NCBI GenBank assembly: GCA_035551355.1 | Contig: DASZNF010000066.1 | Coordinates: 20,497 to 84,496, forward strand | From: DATATV01 sp035551355 | GTDB taxonomy: Bacteria; Actinomycetota; Actinomycetes; Mycobacteriales; Pseudonocardiaceae | Length of the DNA stretch: 64,000 nucleotides | Direction: 5' to 3' | In this document: piece after piece, positions 55,758-64,000 of the stretch | Numbering within the stretch: the first letter of the stretch is position 1 | Layout of the letters: every line of letters starts with the position of its first letter | Program-made: the position numbers and the translations under genes | The notes under the pieces: model-generated | The model's database searches: none | The model's input: only the letters and a program-made list of their open reading frames with translations | Told to the model about the DNA's origin: nothing

Positions 55758-56723
55758 GTGAAGTTGCTGGTGACCGGTGGTGCTGGGTATGTGGGTAGCG
55801 TGTGCGCCGCCCGGCTGATCGAGGCCGGCCACGAGGTGGTGGTGGTCGACGACCTGTCCACCGGCCACGCCGACGCGGTGCCCGAGGGCGCCCGGTTCAT
55901 CAACGGCGACATCGCGGAGGTCGCCGGCTCGGTACTCGCCGAGGGCTTCGACGGCGTGCTGCACTTCGCCGCCAAGTCGCTTGTCGGCGAGTCGATGCAG
56001 AACCCGGGCAAGTACTGGTTCGGCAACATGGTCACCTCGTTGAAGCTGCTGGAGGCGATCCGCGAGCACTCCGTGCCCCGCCTGGTGTTCTCCTCCACCG
56101 CCGCGACCTACGGCGAGCCGGACGAGGTGCCGATCAAGGAGACCGCGCCGACCAACCCCACGAACACCTACGGCGCGACCAAGCTGGCCATCGACTATGC
56201 CATCACCTCCTACGCCACCACGCACGGCTTCGCCGCGGCGAGCCTGCGGTATTTCAACGTGGCCGGGGCGCACAACCAGTTCGGCGAGCGGCACGCCACC
56301 GAGACGCACCTGATCCCGATCGTGCTGCAGGTCGCGCTGGGACAGCGGGACAAGGTGCAGATGTACGGCGAGGACTACCCGACCCCCGACGGCACCTGCG
56401 TCCGGGACTACATCCACGTGACCGACCTGGCCGACGCCCACCTGCTGGCCCTCGATCACGCCGAGCCCGGCCAGCACCGGATCTACAACCTGGGCAGCGG
56501 AACCGGTTTCTCGGTCCGGCAGGTCATCGACACCTGCCGTGAGGTGACCGGGCACGAGATCCCGGCTACCGTGGCCGACCGGCGGGCCGGCGACCCGGCC
56601 GTGCTGGTGGCCTCCAGTGAGCGGGCGCAGAAGGAGCTGGACTGGCAGCCCAGCCGCACCGACCTCACCCGGATCGTGCGGGACGCGTGGGAGTTCACCC
56701 GCGCTCGGACGCAGCAGAGCTGA
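55758..56723 (+). CDS. galE: UDP-glucose 4-epimerase
   Basis: 321 aa from GTG 55758, with GGAAGGCGGA upstream. An SDR-type epimerase: NAD loop VTGGAGYVGS, the catalytic Ser/Thr in SSTAATYGEP, and Tyr/Lys in NTYGATKLAI. It interconverts UDP-galactose and UDP-glucose for the Leloir pathway and cell-wall arabinogalactan or glycoconjugates. In corynebacteria galE directly follows dtxR; here galK, a repeat array, a VOC gene and a broken kinase lie between ideR and galE. Confidence 0.96.
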   Translation: MKLLVTGGAGYVGSVCAARLIEAGHEVVVVDDLSTGHADAVPEGARFINGDIAEVAGSVLAEGFDGVLHFAAKSLVGESMQNPGKYWFGNMVTSLKLLEAIREHSVPRLVFSSTAATYGEPDEVPIKETAPTNPTNTYGATKLAIDYAITSYATTHGFAAASLRYFNVAGAHNQFGERHATETHLIPIVLQVALGQRDKVQMYGEDYPTPDGTCVRDYIHVTDLADAHLLALDHAEPGQHRIYNLGSGTGFSVRQVIDTCREVTGHEIPATVADRRAGDPAVLVASSERAQKELDWQPSRTDLTRIVRDAWEFTRARTQQS

Positions 56724-57101
56724 TCGCGGAGCCGGCGGCCCGCCAGGCTCGGAAGGTCTCGATCCGAACCGGACGCGGGCCGTCAGCCGCATCCGCACCT
56801 CGCGAACGTTTGCGGTCAGGGTTGGTTTCGTTGCCGCGGCCCAAATCGCGTCCCGATCGCGGATCATCGTGCGGCGGGCCGTGAACGGCCGTGCGGCCTC
56901 GGGGTGGGTATGCGTCAGTGGTGGTGTGCGGGGGCGGGCGGCCGCAGGCGTTGACGCGGCGGGGCGGCTGGACCGGGTTCGCTGGGCCGGCACGGTGCGG
57001 ATTTCTCCTGGGGTTGAAGCGATTTCGCTGAGCGATGGCATCGGTGGGCTCCTGTCGGGAGGTGGGGACTGGGGATGCGGGCCTGCGGTCATGGCGGCCG
57101 G
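56724..57101. other. 378-bp convergent region between galE and the DUF4192 gene
   Basis: No gene is supported. Open frames on both strands are long but Arg/Pro-rich without family features. No terminator hairpin was seen directly after galE. Confidence 0.4.
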
Positions 57102-58178
57102 TCATGAGGGCGGTTCGGTGAGTTGGCGGCGGGCTTCGGCGGCGGCTTGTTCGCCCGCGGTGCGCAGGCGTTCGGGCGGGAACGCCGTCCACAGCGCGCC
57201 GCGCAGCAGGTCGGCCAGGCGGTGGCCGGGGTCGGCGGCTTCGGCCTGTTCGAGCGCTATCCCGGCCAGCACGCCATCGCCGCGGAGGTAGGCCGCGTAG
57301 GCGAGCAGGCAGGCCGGTTCGGCCCGTTCGGGTGCCGGAATGGTGCGGACGAGGGTGGTCCAGAGGCGTTCGGCGGCCTGGGCGCGTTGCTCGTCCGCCG
57401 GGGCCAGGCAGGCGTCCCGGACCCGGTGATCGCCGAGGGCGTAGGCGAGCGCAACCAGTTCCTCGTCGGTGTCCGGGAGGGTGCCGGACACCGACCGGTC
57501 GATGGCCGAATCCAGTAGGCGCAAGTGGTCGAGGCACTGGGCTTGCTCGCCGCCGGGTTCGGCGGCCTGGCTGGCGGCGGCGAGCAGGTCGGCCCGGCGG
57601 GCCAGGTCGTCGTCGCCCGCCGGGCCGAGACCGGCGGTGATGTCCTCCCGACGGTTGTAGGTGACCATGCCGGCCGCCGCGCTGGCCGCGGCCAGTGCCG
57701 TGCTCGACGGATCGGGCACCGTGCCGGTGCAGTCGGCGTCCTCGTAGCAGCGCCACTGCGCGCCGCCTGCCGTGTCCGGGGCCCAGAGTTGGTGCAGCAC
57801 CGGGATTCCGGCGTTGGCGAACACCGACTCGCACTCGGCGACCAAGCTGCGCTGGGGCAGTTCCTCCTCGGGCGGTACGGTGTGCGCGCCGAGCACGAGC
57901 AGGGCCGCGCCAACGGCGTGCTGCTCGATCAACGGCTGCACCAGTTGCCGGGCCAGTTGGTCGTAGCGGACGGGTGGTGGCAGGTCCACGCGCAGCACCA
58001 GGCCGAGCGTGGTGTTGCCCTTGCCGTGCAGGCCCACCACGACCAGTGAGTTGACGGGGTGGAAACCGAGCACGTGGGGGATCGCGGCGAGCAGTTCGCC
58101 GGGTTGTCGCAGGCTCACCGCCGGAGGCTCGTCGGCCATGGCGGGAGCGGAGTCGAGGGAGTGCGCTGGTGTTGTCAT
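57102..58178 (-). CDS. DUF4192 protein
   Basis: 358 aa, ATG start. The DUF4192 domain covers about 20-345, with RQPGELLAAIPHVLGFHPVN, LVVVGLHGKGNTTLGLVLR and RDACLAPADEQRA. The fold is helical in its C-terminal half. It is widespread in actinomycetes with unknown function. It is divergent from a two-component system 229 bp away. Confidence 0.9.
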   Translation of the reverse strand: MTTPAHSLDSAPAMADEPPAVSLRQPGELLAAIPHVLGFHPVNSLVVVGLHGKGNTTLGLVLRVDLPPPVRYDQLARQLVQPLIEQHAVGAALLVLGAHTVPPEEELPQRSLVAECESVFANAGIPVLHQLWAPDTAGGAQWRCYEDADCTGTVPDPSSTALAAASAAAGMVTYNRREDITAGLGPAGDDDLARRADLLAAASQAAEPGGEQAQCLDHLRLLDSAIDRSVSGTLPDTDEELVALAYALGDHRVRDACLAPADEQRAQAAERLWTTLVRTIPAPERAEPACLLAYAAYLRGDGVLAGIALEQAEAADPGHRLADLLRGALWTAFPPERLRTAGEQAAAEARRQLTEPPS

Positions 58179-58407
58179 GCGTCCACCTTCGGCCCGTTGG
58201 CGGCTCGGGTGGGAGAAAATCTGTCGCTTGTGGACAGAACAGTCCTCTGTGGATTATTGGCGGCGGCCGGGCGCGAAAACGTGTATGGTGCGCGGCCGCG
58301 CTCCACCCGTGGATGGATCACCGGACCAGCCCCAGGGGCGATGACAGGCCCGCGACCACGGCGCATGCTGATACCGGGCCCTGGACAGCACGGAGAGGCG
58401 AACTCGG

Positions 58408-59589
58408 ATGACGCCACGCGAGCCGGCGAACGCCGACGGACCGCCGTTGTCCTGGCTCTCGGCCGCCACGGAGCGGTGGATCGTCGAGCGCCGCTGGTGG
58501 GAGTTCGTGCCACTGCCGCTGCTGGCCGCGACACTGCTGCTCTACCGGGGCCCGTTCCGGATCGCGGGCGGCAGCGTCACCACCTACGTCCTGGCCGGGA
58601 TCGCCATCCTGGCCAGCGTCAGCCTGCTGGTCAGCCCGACGCGGCAACGAGTGCTCGCCGGGACCGCGCTGGTCGTGCTGTGCCTGTCCAGCGGTCTGCT
58701 CACCGTCGCCATCCCGGCCGGCTGGACCATCTCGCTGCCCTACCTGGTGACCAGCGTCGCGGTCCGCCGCTACAACCCGCCCACCGCGATCGCGGCCTTG
58801 GTGGCCGCGCTGGTCTCCATCGTGGTGCTGGCCGGCACCTGGCGCAGCTGGGTCAGTGCTCTGGTGTCGGTGACCCTGCTGGCCGCGCTGGCCATGGGCG
58901 CGCTGGCCCGCCGCAACCGGGCCGACCGGCTGGAACAGACCGAACTGGCACTCGCCCGGGAGCAGGCCGCGCGCGAGGAACACACCCGGGCCGCGGCGCT
59001 GGCCGAACGCGCGCGCATCGCCCGCGAGGTGCACGACGTGCTGGCCCACTCGCTGTCCGCGCTGGCCCTCAACCTGCAGAGCGCCCGGCTGATGCTGGTG
59101 CGCGACGCGGCCAGCCCGGAGGCGATCGGCCAGGTCGAGCGCGCCCAGCGGCTGGCCGCCGACGGCCTGGCCGAGGCCCGGCGCGCGGTCGCGGCGCTGC
59201 GGGAGGACCCGGTGCCGGCCACCCGCGCCATCGCCGACCTGGTCACCAGCACCCGGTTGGAGACCGGCAGCCCGATCGAGCTGACGGTGCGGGGCACCCC
59301 GCACAACCTGTCCTCCAGCGCCGAGGACACGCTCTACCGGACCGCGCGGGAGGCGCTGAGCAACGTCCGCAAACACGCGCCCGGGGCGCCGGTGCGAGTG
59401 CGGGTGGACTACGGCGACGAGCGCACCGAACTGACCGTCACCGATCACCCCGGGCATCGCCCCGCCGAGGCCGCGCCCGGCGGCTACGGTCTGACCGGGA
59501 TGCGCGAACGGGCCGAACTGATCGGAGGCGAGTTGGACACCGGACCGACCGAGGACGGCTGGCGAGTGCGCCTGGTGGTGCCCGCGTGA
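58408..59589 (+). CDS. Sensor histidine kinase (NarL-type partner, HisKA_3)
   Basis: 393 aa, ATG start. Five or six membrane helices (about 35-170) form the sensor. A short linker helix leads to the HisKA_3 domain with the phospho-acceptor His in ARIAREVHDVLAHSLSAL. The ATPase domain has the N-box-like REALSNVRKHAPGA and GYGLTGMRERAE. This matches the DesK/LiaS class, which usually reads membrane or envelope state. It overlaps the response regulator gene by 4 bp. Confidence 0.93.
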   Translation: MTPREPANADGPPLSWLSAATERWIVERRWWEFVPLPLLAATLLLYRGPFRIAGGSVTTYVLAGIAILASVSLLVSPTRQRVLAGTALVVLCLSSGLLTVAIPAGWTISLPYLVTSVAVRRYNPPTAIAALVAALVSIVVLAGTWRSWVSALVSVTLLAALAMGALARRNRADRLEQTELALAREQAAREEHTRAAALAERARIAREVHDVLAHSLSALALNLQSARLMLVRDAASPEAIGQVERAQRLAADGLAEARRAVAALREDPVPATRAIADLVTSTRLETGSPIELTVRGTPHNLSSSAEDTLYRTAREALSNVRKHAPGAPVRVRVDYGDERTELTVTDHPGHRPAEAAPGGYGLTGMRERAELIGGELDTGPTEDGWRVRLVVPA

Positions 59590-60248
59590 GCGAGGACCCG
59601 CTGCGGGTGGTGCTGGCCGACGACCAGGCCGTGGTCCGCGAGGGGCTGGTCACGCTGCTGGGTCTGCTGCCCGGCATCGACGTGGTCGGCGCGGCCGCGG
59701 ACGGGATCGACGCGGTGCGGCTGGTCGCCGAACACCGGCCCCAGGTGCTGCTGGTCGATCTGCGGATGCCGCGCTGCGACGGGGTGGAGGCCACCCGGCA
59801 GGTGCGGACGCGATATCCCGGCACCGAGGTCGTCGTGCTGACCACCTACGCCGACGACGAGTCGGTGCTGGCCGCGCTGCAGGCCGGCGCGCGCGGTTTC
59901 CTGACCAAGGACGCCGACGCCGAGTCGATCGCCCGGGCCCTGCGCGCAGCGGCCGCCGGACAGTCCACCATGGACGGCGCGGTGCAGCGGCGGTTGATCG
60001 AGGCGGCCAGCCGGGGCCGGCGCGGCACAGCGGCGCCGGTCGATCTGGTGGAGGGCCTGACGGCGCGGGAGATCGAGGTGTTGCGGCTGATCGCGGCCGG
60101 GCTGTCCAACACCGAGATCGCCCGGAAACTCGTGGTCAGCGAGGCCACCGTGAAAACGCACGTGAACCACGTGTTCGCCAAGGCCGGGCTGCGCGATCGG
60201 GCTCAGGCGGTGGCCTATGCCTACCGCGCCGGGCTGGTGGAGGAGTAG
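59586..60248 (+). CDS. NarL/LuxR-family response regulator
   Basis: 220 aa from GTG 59586 (GTGA overlap). The receiver domain has LADDQAVVREGL and the phospho-acceptor Asp in VLLVDLRMPRCDG, with Thr in VLTTY and Lys in FLTKDAD. A LuxR-type helix-turn-helix (about 150-215) follows: LTAREIEVLRLIAAGLSNTE and EATVKTHVNHVFAKAGLRDR. It is the partner of the kinase before it; target unknown. Confidence 0.95.
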   Translation: MSEDPLRVVLADDQAVVREGLVTLLGLLPGIDVVGAAADGIDAVRLVAEHRPQVLLVDLRMPRCDGVEATRQVRTRYPGTEVVVLTTYADDESVLAALQAGARGFLTKDADAESIARALRAAAAGQSTMDGAVQRRLIEAASRGRRGTAAPVDLVEGLTAREIEVLRLIAAGLSNTEIARKLVVSEATVKTHVNHVFAKAGLRDRAQAVAYAYRAGLVEE

Positions 60249-60321
60249 GCCCGACTGCTCCATGCGGTGAGTTGTCCACAGGGGCAAACGAAGAGGCGGC
60301 GATCTCGGGCAGACTTGTGTC

Positions 60322-62355
60322 ATGAACGAGATCGGCAGCGAGATCGACGACCCGTACCGGTGGCTGGAAGAGGTCACCGGCGATCAGGCCATGGACTGGG
60401 TCCGCGCGCGCAACGCGGAGTCGGTCGCCGAACTGGCCGCCGGTTCCCGGTTCGATTCGCTGCGCGCGGAGATCCGCGAGGTGCTGGACTCCACCGACCG
60501 GATCCCCTATGTGCGGCGGCGCGGGGAGTATCTCTACAACTTCTGGCAGGACGCGGACGCACCGCGTGGGCTGTGGCGGCGGACCACGCTGGAGCGCTAC
60601 CGCACCGAAGCGCCGGAGTGGGAGGTGCTGCTGGACATCGACGCGCTCGGCGCCGCGGAGGACGAGAACTGGGTGTGGCAGGGCGCGGCGGTGCTGCGGC
60701 CCGGTTATCAGCGCGCGCTGGTCGAACTGTCCCGGGGCGGGGCGGACGCCACCGTGGTGCGCGAGTTCGACCTGACCACGAAAGAGTTCGTGGCCGACGG
60801 GTTCACCCTGCCGGAGGCCAAGAGCAACGTCGGGTGGATCGACGCCGACCGGATCTACGTGGGCACCGACTTCGGGCCGGGTTCGCTGACCACGTCCGGA
60901 TACCCGCGGGTGGTGCGGGAGTGGCGGCGGGGCACGCCGCTGGCCGAGGCGGTCACGGTGTACGAGGGCAAGCCCGAGGACGTGTCGGTGCACGTTTGGC
61001 ACGACCCGACCGAGGGTTTCGAGCGGGACTGGATCAGCAGGCACCTGGACTTCTACAGCAGCGAGAAGTATCTGCGCGGCGCCGAGGGAGAGCCGATCCG
61101 GCTGGAGGTGCCCGAGGACGCGCAGACCAGCGCGCACCGGGAGTGGCTGGTGATCCATCCCCGTACCGAGTGGACGGTGGGCGGGGTGAGTCATCCGGCC
61201 GGTTCGCTGCTGGCGGTGCGATTGGCGGATTTCCTGGCCGGGGAGCGGGCGCTGACGGTGCTGTTCGAACCGGACGCGCACCGCTCGCTGGACGACTGGA
61301 CGTGGACCCGGGATCACCTGATCCTGACCACACTGGCCGATGTGCGCAGCGAGTTGTTCGTGCTGACCCCGGGCGAGGGGGCCTGGCAGCGCACGCCGCT
61401 GCCGGGGGTGCCGGAGTTCGACCAGACCGACATCATCGGCACGGATGCCGAGCACAGCAACGAGTTCTTCATGGTGTCCAGCGGGTTCACCCAGCCTGCG
61501 ACGCTGCGCTACGGGCACGTCGGCGGCGAGGTCGAGGTGCTCAAGCGGGCGCCGCGGTTCTTCGAACCGGAGGGCATCTCGGTGCGGCAGTTCTTCGCCG
61601 TATCCGAGGACGGCACGAGGATCCCGTATTTCGTTGTGGGGCAACAGAACGCGACACCGGGGCCGGCGTTGCTCACCGGTTACGGCGGCTTCGAGATCTC
61701 GCTGACCCCGTCCTACAGCGGCACGATCGGCCGGGGCTGGCTGGCCAGGGGCGGCACGTACGTGGTGGCCAACATCCGGGGCGGCGGTGAGTACGGGCCG
61801 GAGTGGCACAACGGCGCGATCAAGGCCAACCGGCGGCTGGTGTACGAGGACTTTGCCGCGGTGGCAACGGATCTGGTGGCGCGCGGGATCAGCACGGCGG
61901 AGCGGCTGGGCATCGAGGGCGGCAGCAACGGCGGGTTGCTGATGGGTGTGATGCTGACCCGCTACCCGAAGTTGTTCGGGGCGATCGTGTGCCAGGTGCC
62001 GTTGCTGGACATGCGGCGGTATCACGAGTTGCTGGCCGGGGCGTCGTGGATGGCGGAGTACGGCGATCCGCGGGAGGCGGCGGAATGGGAGTTCATCCAG
62101 CCGTTCTCGCCGTATCACAACGTTCGCGCCGGGCAGCCGTATCCGCCGACGCTGTTCATGACCTCGACCCGCGACGACCGGGTGCATCCCGGCCATGCCC
62201 GCAAGATGGTCGCGCGGTTGCTGGAACACGAGTACGACATCCGCTACTACGAGAACATCGAGGGCGGTCACGGCGCGGCGGCGGACAACGCCCAGCGCGC
62301 ACACAAGTGGGCACTCACCTTCGAATTCCTCTGGAGGACCTTGGCCGAAAACTGA
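60322..62355 (+). CDS. Prolyl oligopeptidase (S9 family)
   Basis: 677 aa, ATG start. A beta-propeller (about 65-400) covers the catalytic alpha/beta-hydrolase domain (about 420-677). Catalytic residues are Ser in IEGGSNGGLLMG, Asp in TSTRDDRVHPGHA and His in EGGHGAAAD. No signal peptide is visible, so it is probably cytoplasmic. It cleaves short peptides after proline. It stands alone, 73 bp after the two-component genes. Confidence 0.94.
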   Translation: MNEIGSEIDDPYRWLEEVTGDQAMDWVRARNAESVAELAAGSRFDSLRAEIREVLDSTDRIPYVRRRGEYLYNFWQDADAPRGLWRRTTLERYRTEAPEWEVLLDIDALGAAEDENWVWQGAAVLRPGYQRALVELSRGGADATVVREFDLTTKEFVADGFTLPEAKSNVGWIDADRIYVGTDFGPGSLTTSGYPRVVREWRRGTPLAEAVTVYEGKPEDVSVHVWHDPTEGFERDWISRHLDFYSSEKYLRGAEGEPIRLEVPEDAQTSAHREWLVIHPRTEWTVGGVSHPAGSLLAVRLADFLAGERALTVLFEPDAHRSLDDWTWTRDHLILTTLADVRSELFVLTPGEGAWQRTPLPGVPEFDQTDIIGTDAEHSNEFFMVSSGFTQPATLRYGHVGGEVEVLKRAPRFFEPEGISVRQFFAVSEDGTRIPYFVVGQQNATPGPALLTGYGGFEISLTPSYSGTIGRGWLARGGTYVVANIRGGGEYGPEWHNGAIKANRRLVYEDFAAVATDLVARGISTAERLGIEGGSNGGLLMGVMLTRYPKLFGAIVCQVPLLDMRRYHELLAGASWMAEYGDPREAAEWEFIQPFSPYHNVRAGQPYPPTLFMTSTRDDRVHPGHARKMVARLLEHEYDIRYYENIEGGHGAAADNAQRAHKWALTFEFLWRTLAEN

Positions 62356-62458
62356 CCCGGCACGAGCCCGGCCGCCAATGCCGGCGTCGCCAGTCGGACC
62401 GGCCACCCGGGCCTCGCCGTAGCGGCGCTAGAAATGAGAGCGCTGATACAGTGGAGGC

Positions 62459-63031
62459 ATGTCGGTTCAGGAGCGGCGGGAACGGGAGAAGGCGCAGCGC
62501 CACCAGCTGATCATCACCACGGCGCGGGAGTTGGCCGAGGCCGAGGGCTGGGACGCGGTGACCACCCGGCGGTTGTCCGAGCGCATCGAATACAGCCAAC
62601 CCGTGCTCTACCAACACTTCTCCGGCAAGGAAGCCATCATGCGCGCGGTCGCGCTGGAGGGCTTCACCGAGTTGGCCGAGCAACTGCGGGCGGCGCGGGC
62701 GTCAGCGGACTCGCCTCGCGCCGCGCTGCACCGGATAGCGGACGCGTATCTGGCCTTCGCCCTGGGCAAGCCTGCGCTCTACGACGCGATGTTCGTGCTG
62801 TCGACCGGGCTGGCGTTCGGCGAACCGGAAACGCTGGCTCCGCTGCGCGCGGCGTTCGACGAGTTCGCGGCGGTGGTCGCCCCGCTGGCCGGGGACCGTG
62901 ATCCGGAGAGCCACGCGGAGATCCTGTGGAGCTCCCTGCACGGGCTGGCCAGTCTCACCCGGGGCGGCCGGCTGCGGCCAGAGCACCACGGGCAACGCGT
63001 GGAACTGCTGCTCGACCGGTTCACCGGCTGA
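62459..63031 (+). CDS. TetR-family transcriptional regulator
   Basis: 190 aa, ATG start. TetR_N domain at about 12-58 (LSERIEYSQPVLYQHFSGKE) and a C-terminal TetR_C-like helical domain. TACAGT (62449-62454) near the start resembles a -10 box; an AGCGCT palindrome lies just before it. It converges with the NAD(P)-binding protein gene 6 bp away, a pairing that is common for such regulators and SDR-like enzymes, but its target is not certain. Confidence 0.9.
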   Translation: MSVQERREREKAQRHQLIITTARELAEAEGWDAVTTRRLSERIEYSQPVLYQHFSGKEAIMRAVALEGFTELAEQLRAARASADSPRAALHRIADAYLAFALGKPALYDAMFVLSTGLAFGEPETLAPLRAAFDEFAAVVAPLAGDRDPESHAEILWSSLHGLASLTRGGRLRPEHHGQRVELLLDRFTG

Positions 63032-63037
63032 CCGGCG

Positions 63038-63907
63038 CTACCGACGGGGGCGATAGGAAACACGAGCCGGGGCGGGATGGGTCGACAGGTACCGCGCGAA
63101 GTCAGGGCCGGAGACGACATTGTCTGGCGCCAGGTTGCTGCCGTCGCGCAGCGCGCGGAAAAGCTTGCCGGGCAAGGAGATCGGCACAATGGGGCGACGG
63201 CGACCGGTCGCGTCAAGATACGCGCGGGCCAGGTCGACGGCTGGACGGATCTCGGGTCCGCCGATGTCCGGGGCGCGCCCCAGCGGCTCCCCCGACGCCA
63301 ACTCGACCAGGCGAGCGGCCACGTCGGAGACGTCGACCGGCTGGAACCGGACGGCGGGCACGAACATCACCGGCATTTTCGCGGCCGTCGCGAACAGGGC
63401 GCGCAGCAGGTCGTGGAACTGGGTGGCGCGCAGAATCGTGTGCGGCACACCGGATTCCTCGACGATGCGCTCGCAGGTGAGTTTGCCGCCGTAGTAACCG
63501 AGCGGGATCTGGTCGACGCCCACAATGGACACGTAAATCAGGTGCGCGACACCCGCGTGAGCAGCGGCCGCGACCAGCTGGCGGGTGGCGGCGATGTCCG
63601 GACCCGCGCGCATCGACGTGGCGCAGTGCACGACCGTCTCGACACCGGCCAGCGCCTCGGCGAGGCCGGCGCCGGTCGACAGATCCACCGTGGCCCAACC
63701 GGTCGAGCGATGCATCGTGGCCGAGTCCGGCTGGGGGTTCACCTCAGCCGAATCCGGCGAGAAGTCCGGTGCGGCCCGACCGATCGCGTTGGCCGGCGCT
63801 GGGCGGCGGCTGGCCACGCGCGTTTCGCGGCCCGCGGCGCGCAACCGCTCGACGACCACGCGGCCGAGCACACCGGTGCCGCCGGTCACCAGAATCGGTG
63901 CGTTCAT
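63038..63907 (-). CDS. NAD(P)-binding SDR/NmrA-like protein
   Basis: 289 aa from ATG 63907. Atypical SDR (NmrA/TMR-like) with the dinucleotide loop ILVTGGTGVLGRVVVERL and Arg after strand 2 (RVASRRPAPANA), suggesting NADP. HLIYVSIVGVD and YYGGKLTCERIVEESG carry the family Ser and YxxxK-like residues. Such proteins are reductases, epimerases or redox sensors. The frame is open to the right edge, but similarity starts at ATG 63907. Confidence 0.87.
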   Translation of the reverse strand: MNAPILVTGGTGVLGRVVVERLRAAGRETRVASRRPAPANAIGRAAPDFSPDSAEVNPQPDSATMHRSTGWATVDLSTGAGLAEALAGVETVVHCATSMRAGPDIAATRQLVAAAAHAGVAHLIYVSIVGVDQIPLGYYGGKLTCERIVEESGVPHTILRATQFHDLLRALFATAAKMPVMFVPAVRFQPVDVSDVAARLVELASGEPLGRAPDIGGPEIRPAVDLARAYLDATGRRRPIVPISLPGKLFRALRDGSNLAPDNVVSGPDFARYLSTHPAPARVSYRPRR

Positions 63908-64000
63908 GCGCTCATCCCTACACCGCGTCCGGGCCGAACGCACCCGAGGTCGGGCACGGATCTCCCGCGCCAGCTCGCCGTTGTCGTCGTACAACTCGAA
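63908..64000 (-). other. Open frame at the right edge, undetermined
   Basis: The minus-strand frame continuous with the SDR-like gene is open to the window edge (ELYDDNGELAREIRARP...). It may be the end of an upstream gene or an N-terminal extension. A second frame ends in TAG near 63922 and could also be the end of an upstream gene. The window is too short to decide. Confidence 0.3.

Noticed and set aside
56695..57834. Long Arg/Pro-rich minus-strand frame reaching into DUF4192
   Set aside because: Its composition is typical of a shadow frame. The real DUF4192 protein is in another frame with clear domain sequence.

Overview
This window is high-GC chromosomal DNA from an actinomycete, most likely a member of the Pseudonocardiales. 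The codon bias, the frequent GTG and TTG starts and the 1-4 bp gene overlaps all fit. The gene order is the strongest clue. The run dxs, TRAM methyltransferase, APC permease, ceoB, ceoC, DUF3159, OB-fold protein, alpha/beta hydrolase, DUF3710, dut, DUF3093, DUF4193, cei, suhB, ppgK, sigA, then later sigB and ideR, matches the order I remember for M. tuberculosis Rv2682c and Rv2689c-Rv2703, then Rv2710-Rv2711. That comparison is from memory, not from an alignment.

Layout. 1-9.2 kb is accessory: an SPFH/zinc-ribbon protein, a PhzF-like enzyme, an Lrp/AsnC regulator, an OmpR-type two-component pair, an AraC/VOC pair, a flavin monooxygenase with a divergent TetR, and a glycine-rich membrane protein. 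9.3-29.1 kb is the conserved core block: isoprenoid precursor synthesis (dxs), rRNA/tRNA methylation, potassium transport and its TrkA-type gating subunits, dUTPase, envelope integrity (cei), inositol phosphatase, polyphosphate glucokinase and the primary sigma factor. 29.1-35.5 kb holds a secreted G1-type glutamic peptidase, a small zinc protein, and a sugar ABC transporter with its ROK repressor. 35.7-45.9 kb holds a helicase, a YihY-like membrane protein, DUF3039, the pseudouridine salvage pair (psuG and a PfkB kinase), DUF3099, dtd, sigB and a class I fumarase. 46.1-51.8 kb holds two paralogous lipoproteins and a protein acyltransferase beside its probable opposing deacetylase (acuC). 52.1-56.7 kb holds ideR overlapping galK, then galE after an eroded interval. 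57.1-64 kb holds DUF4192, a NarL-type two-component system, a prolyl oligopeptidase, a TetR regulator and an NAD(P)-binding epimerase-like protein.

Two window-wide patterns stand out. First, several genes end in short direct repeats that copy the last codons together with the stop codon, or that lie against the stop (lrp, the Gly-rich protein, the VIT1-like gene, DUF3159, DUF3710, the ABC permease, and most clearly galK with five copies). Second, there are at least five gene remnants: an EamA transporter, a VOC protein, two flavoprotein pieces and a P-loop kinase. One of them carries a triple 14-bp duplication that restores the reading frame. Together they suggest that slippage or short-homology recombination between genes is active in this lineage.

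No tRNA, rRNA, CRISPR array, insertion sequence or phage gene was found. I did not find a clearly new multi-gene system. The best leads are the stop-codon repeats, two unusual substitutions in sigma region 2.1 of SigA, twin palindromes upstream of the sugar transporter, a hairpin that would hide the DUF3099 ribosome binding site, and a GNAT/CoA-ligase fusion whose ligase part appears to lack its catalytic histidine.
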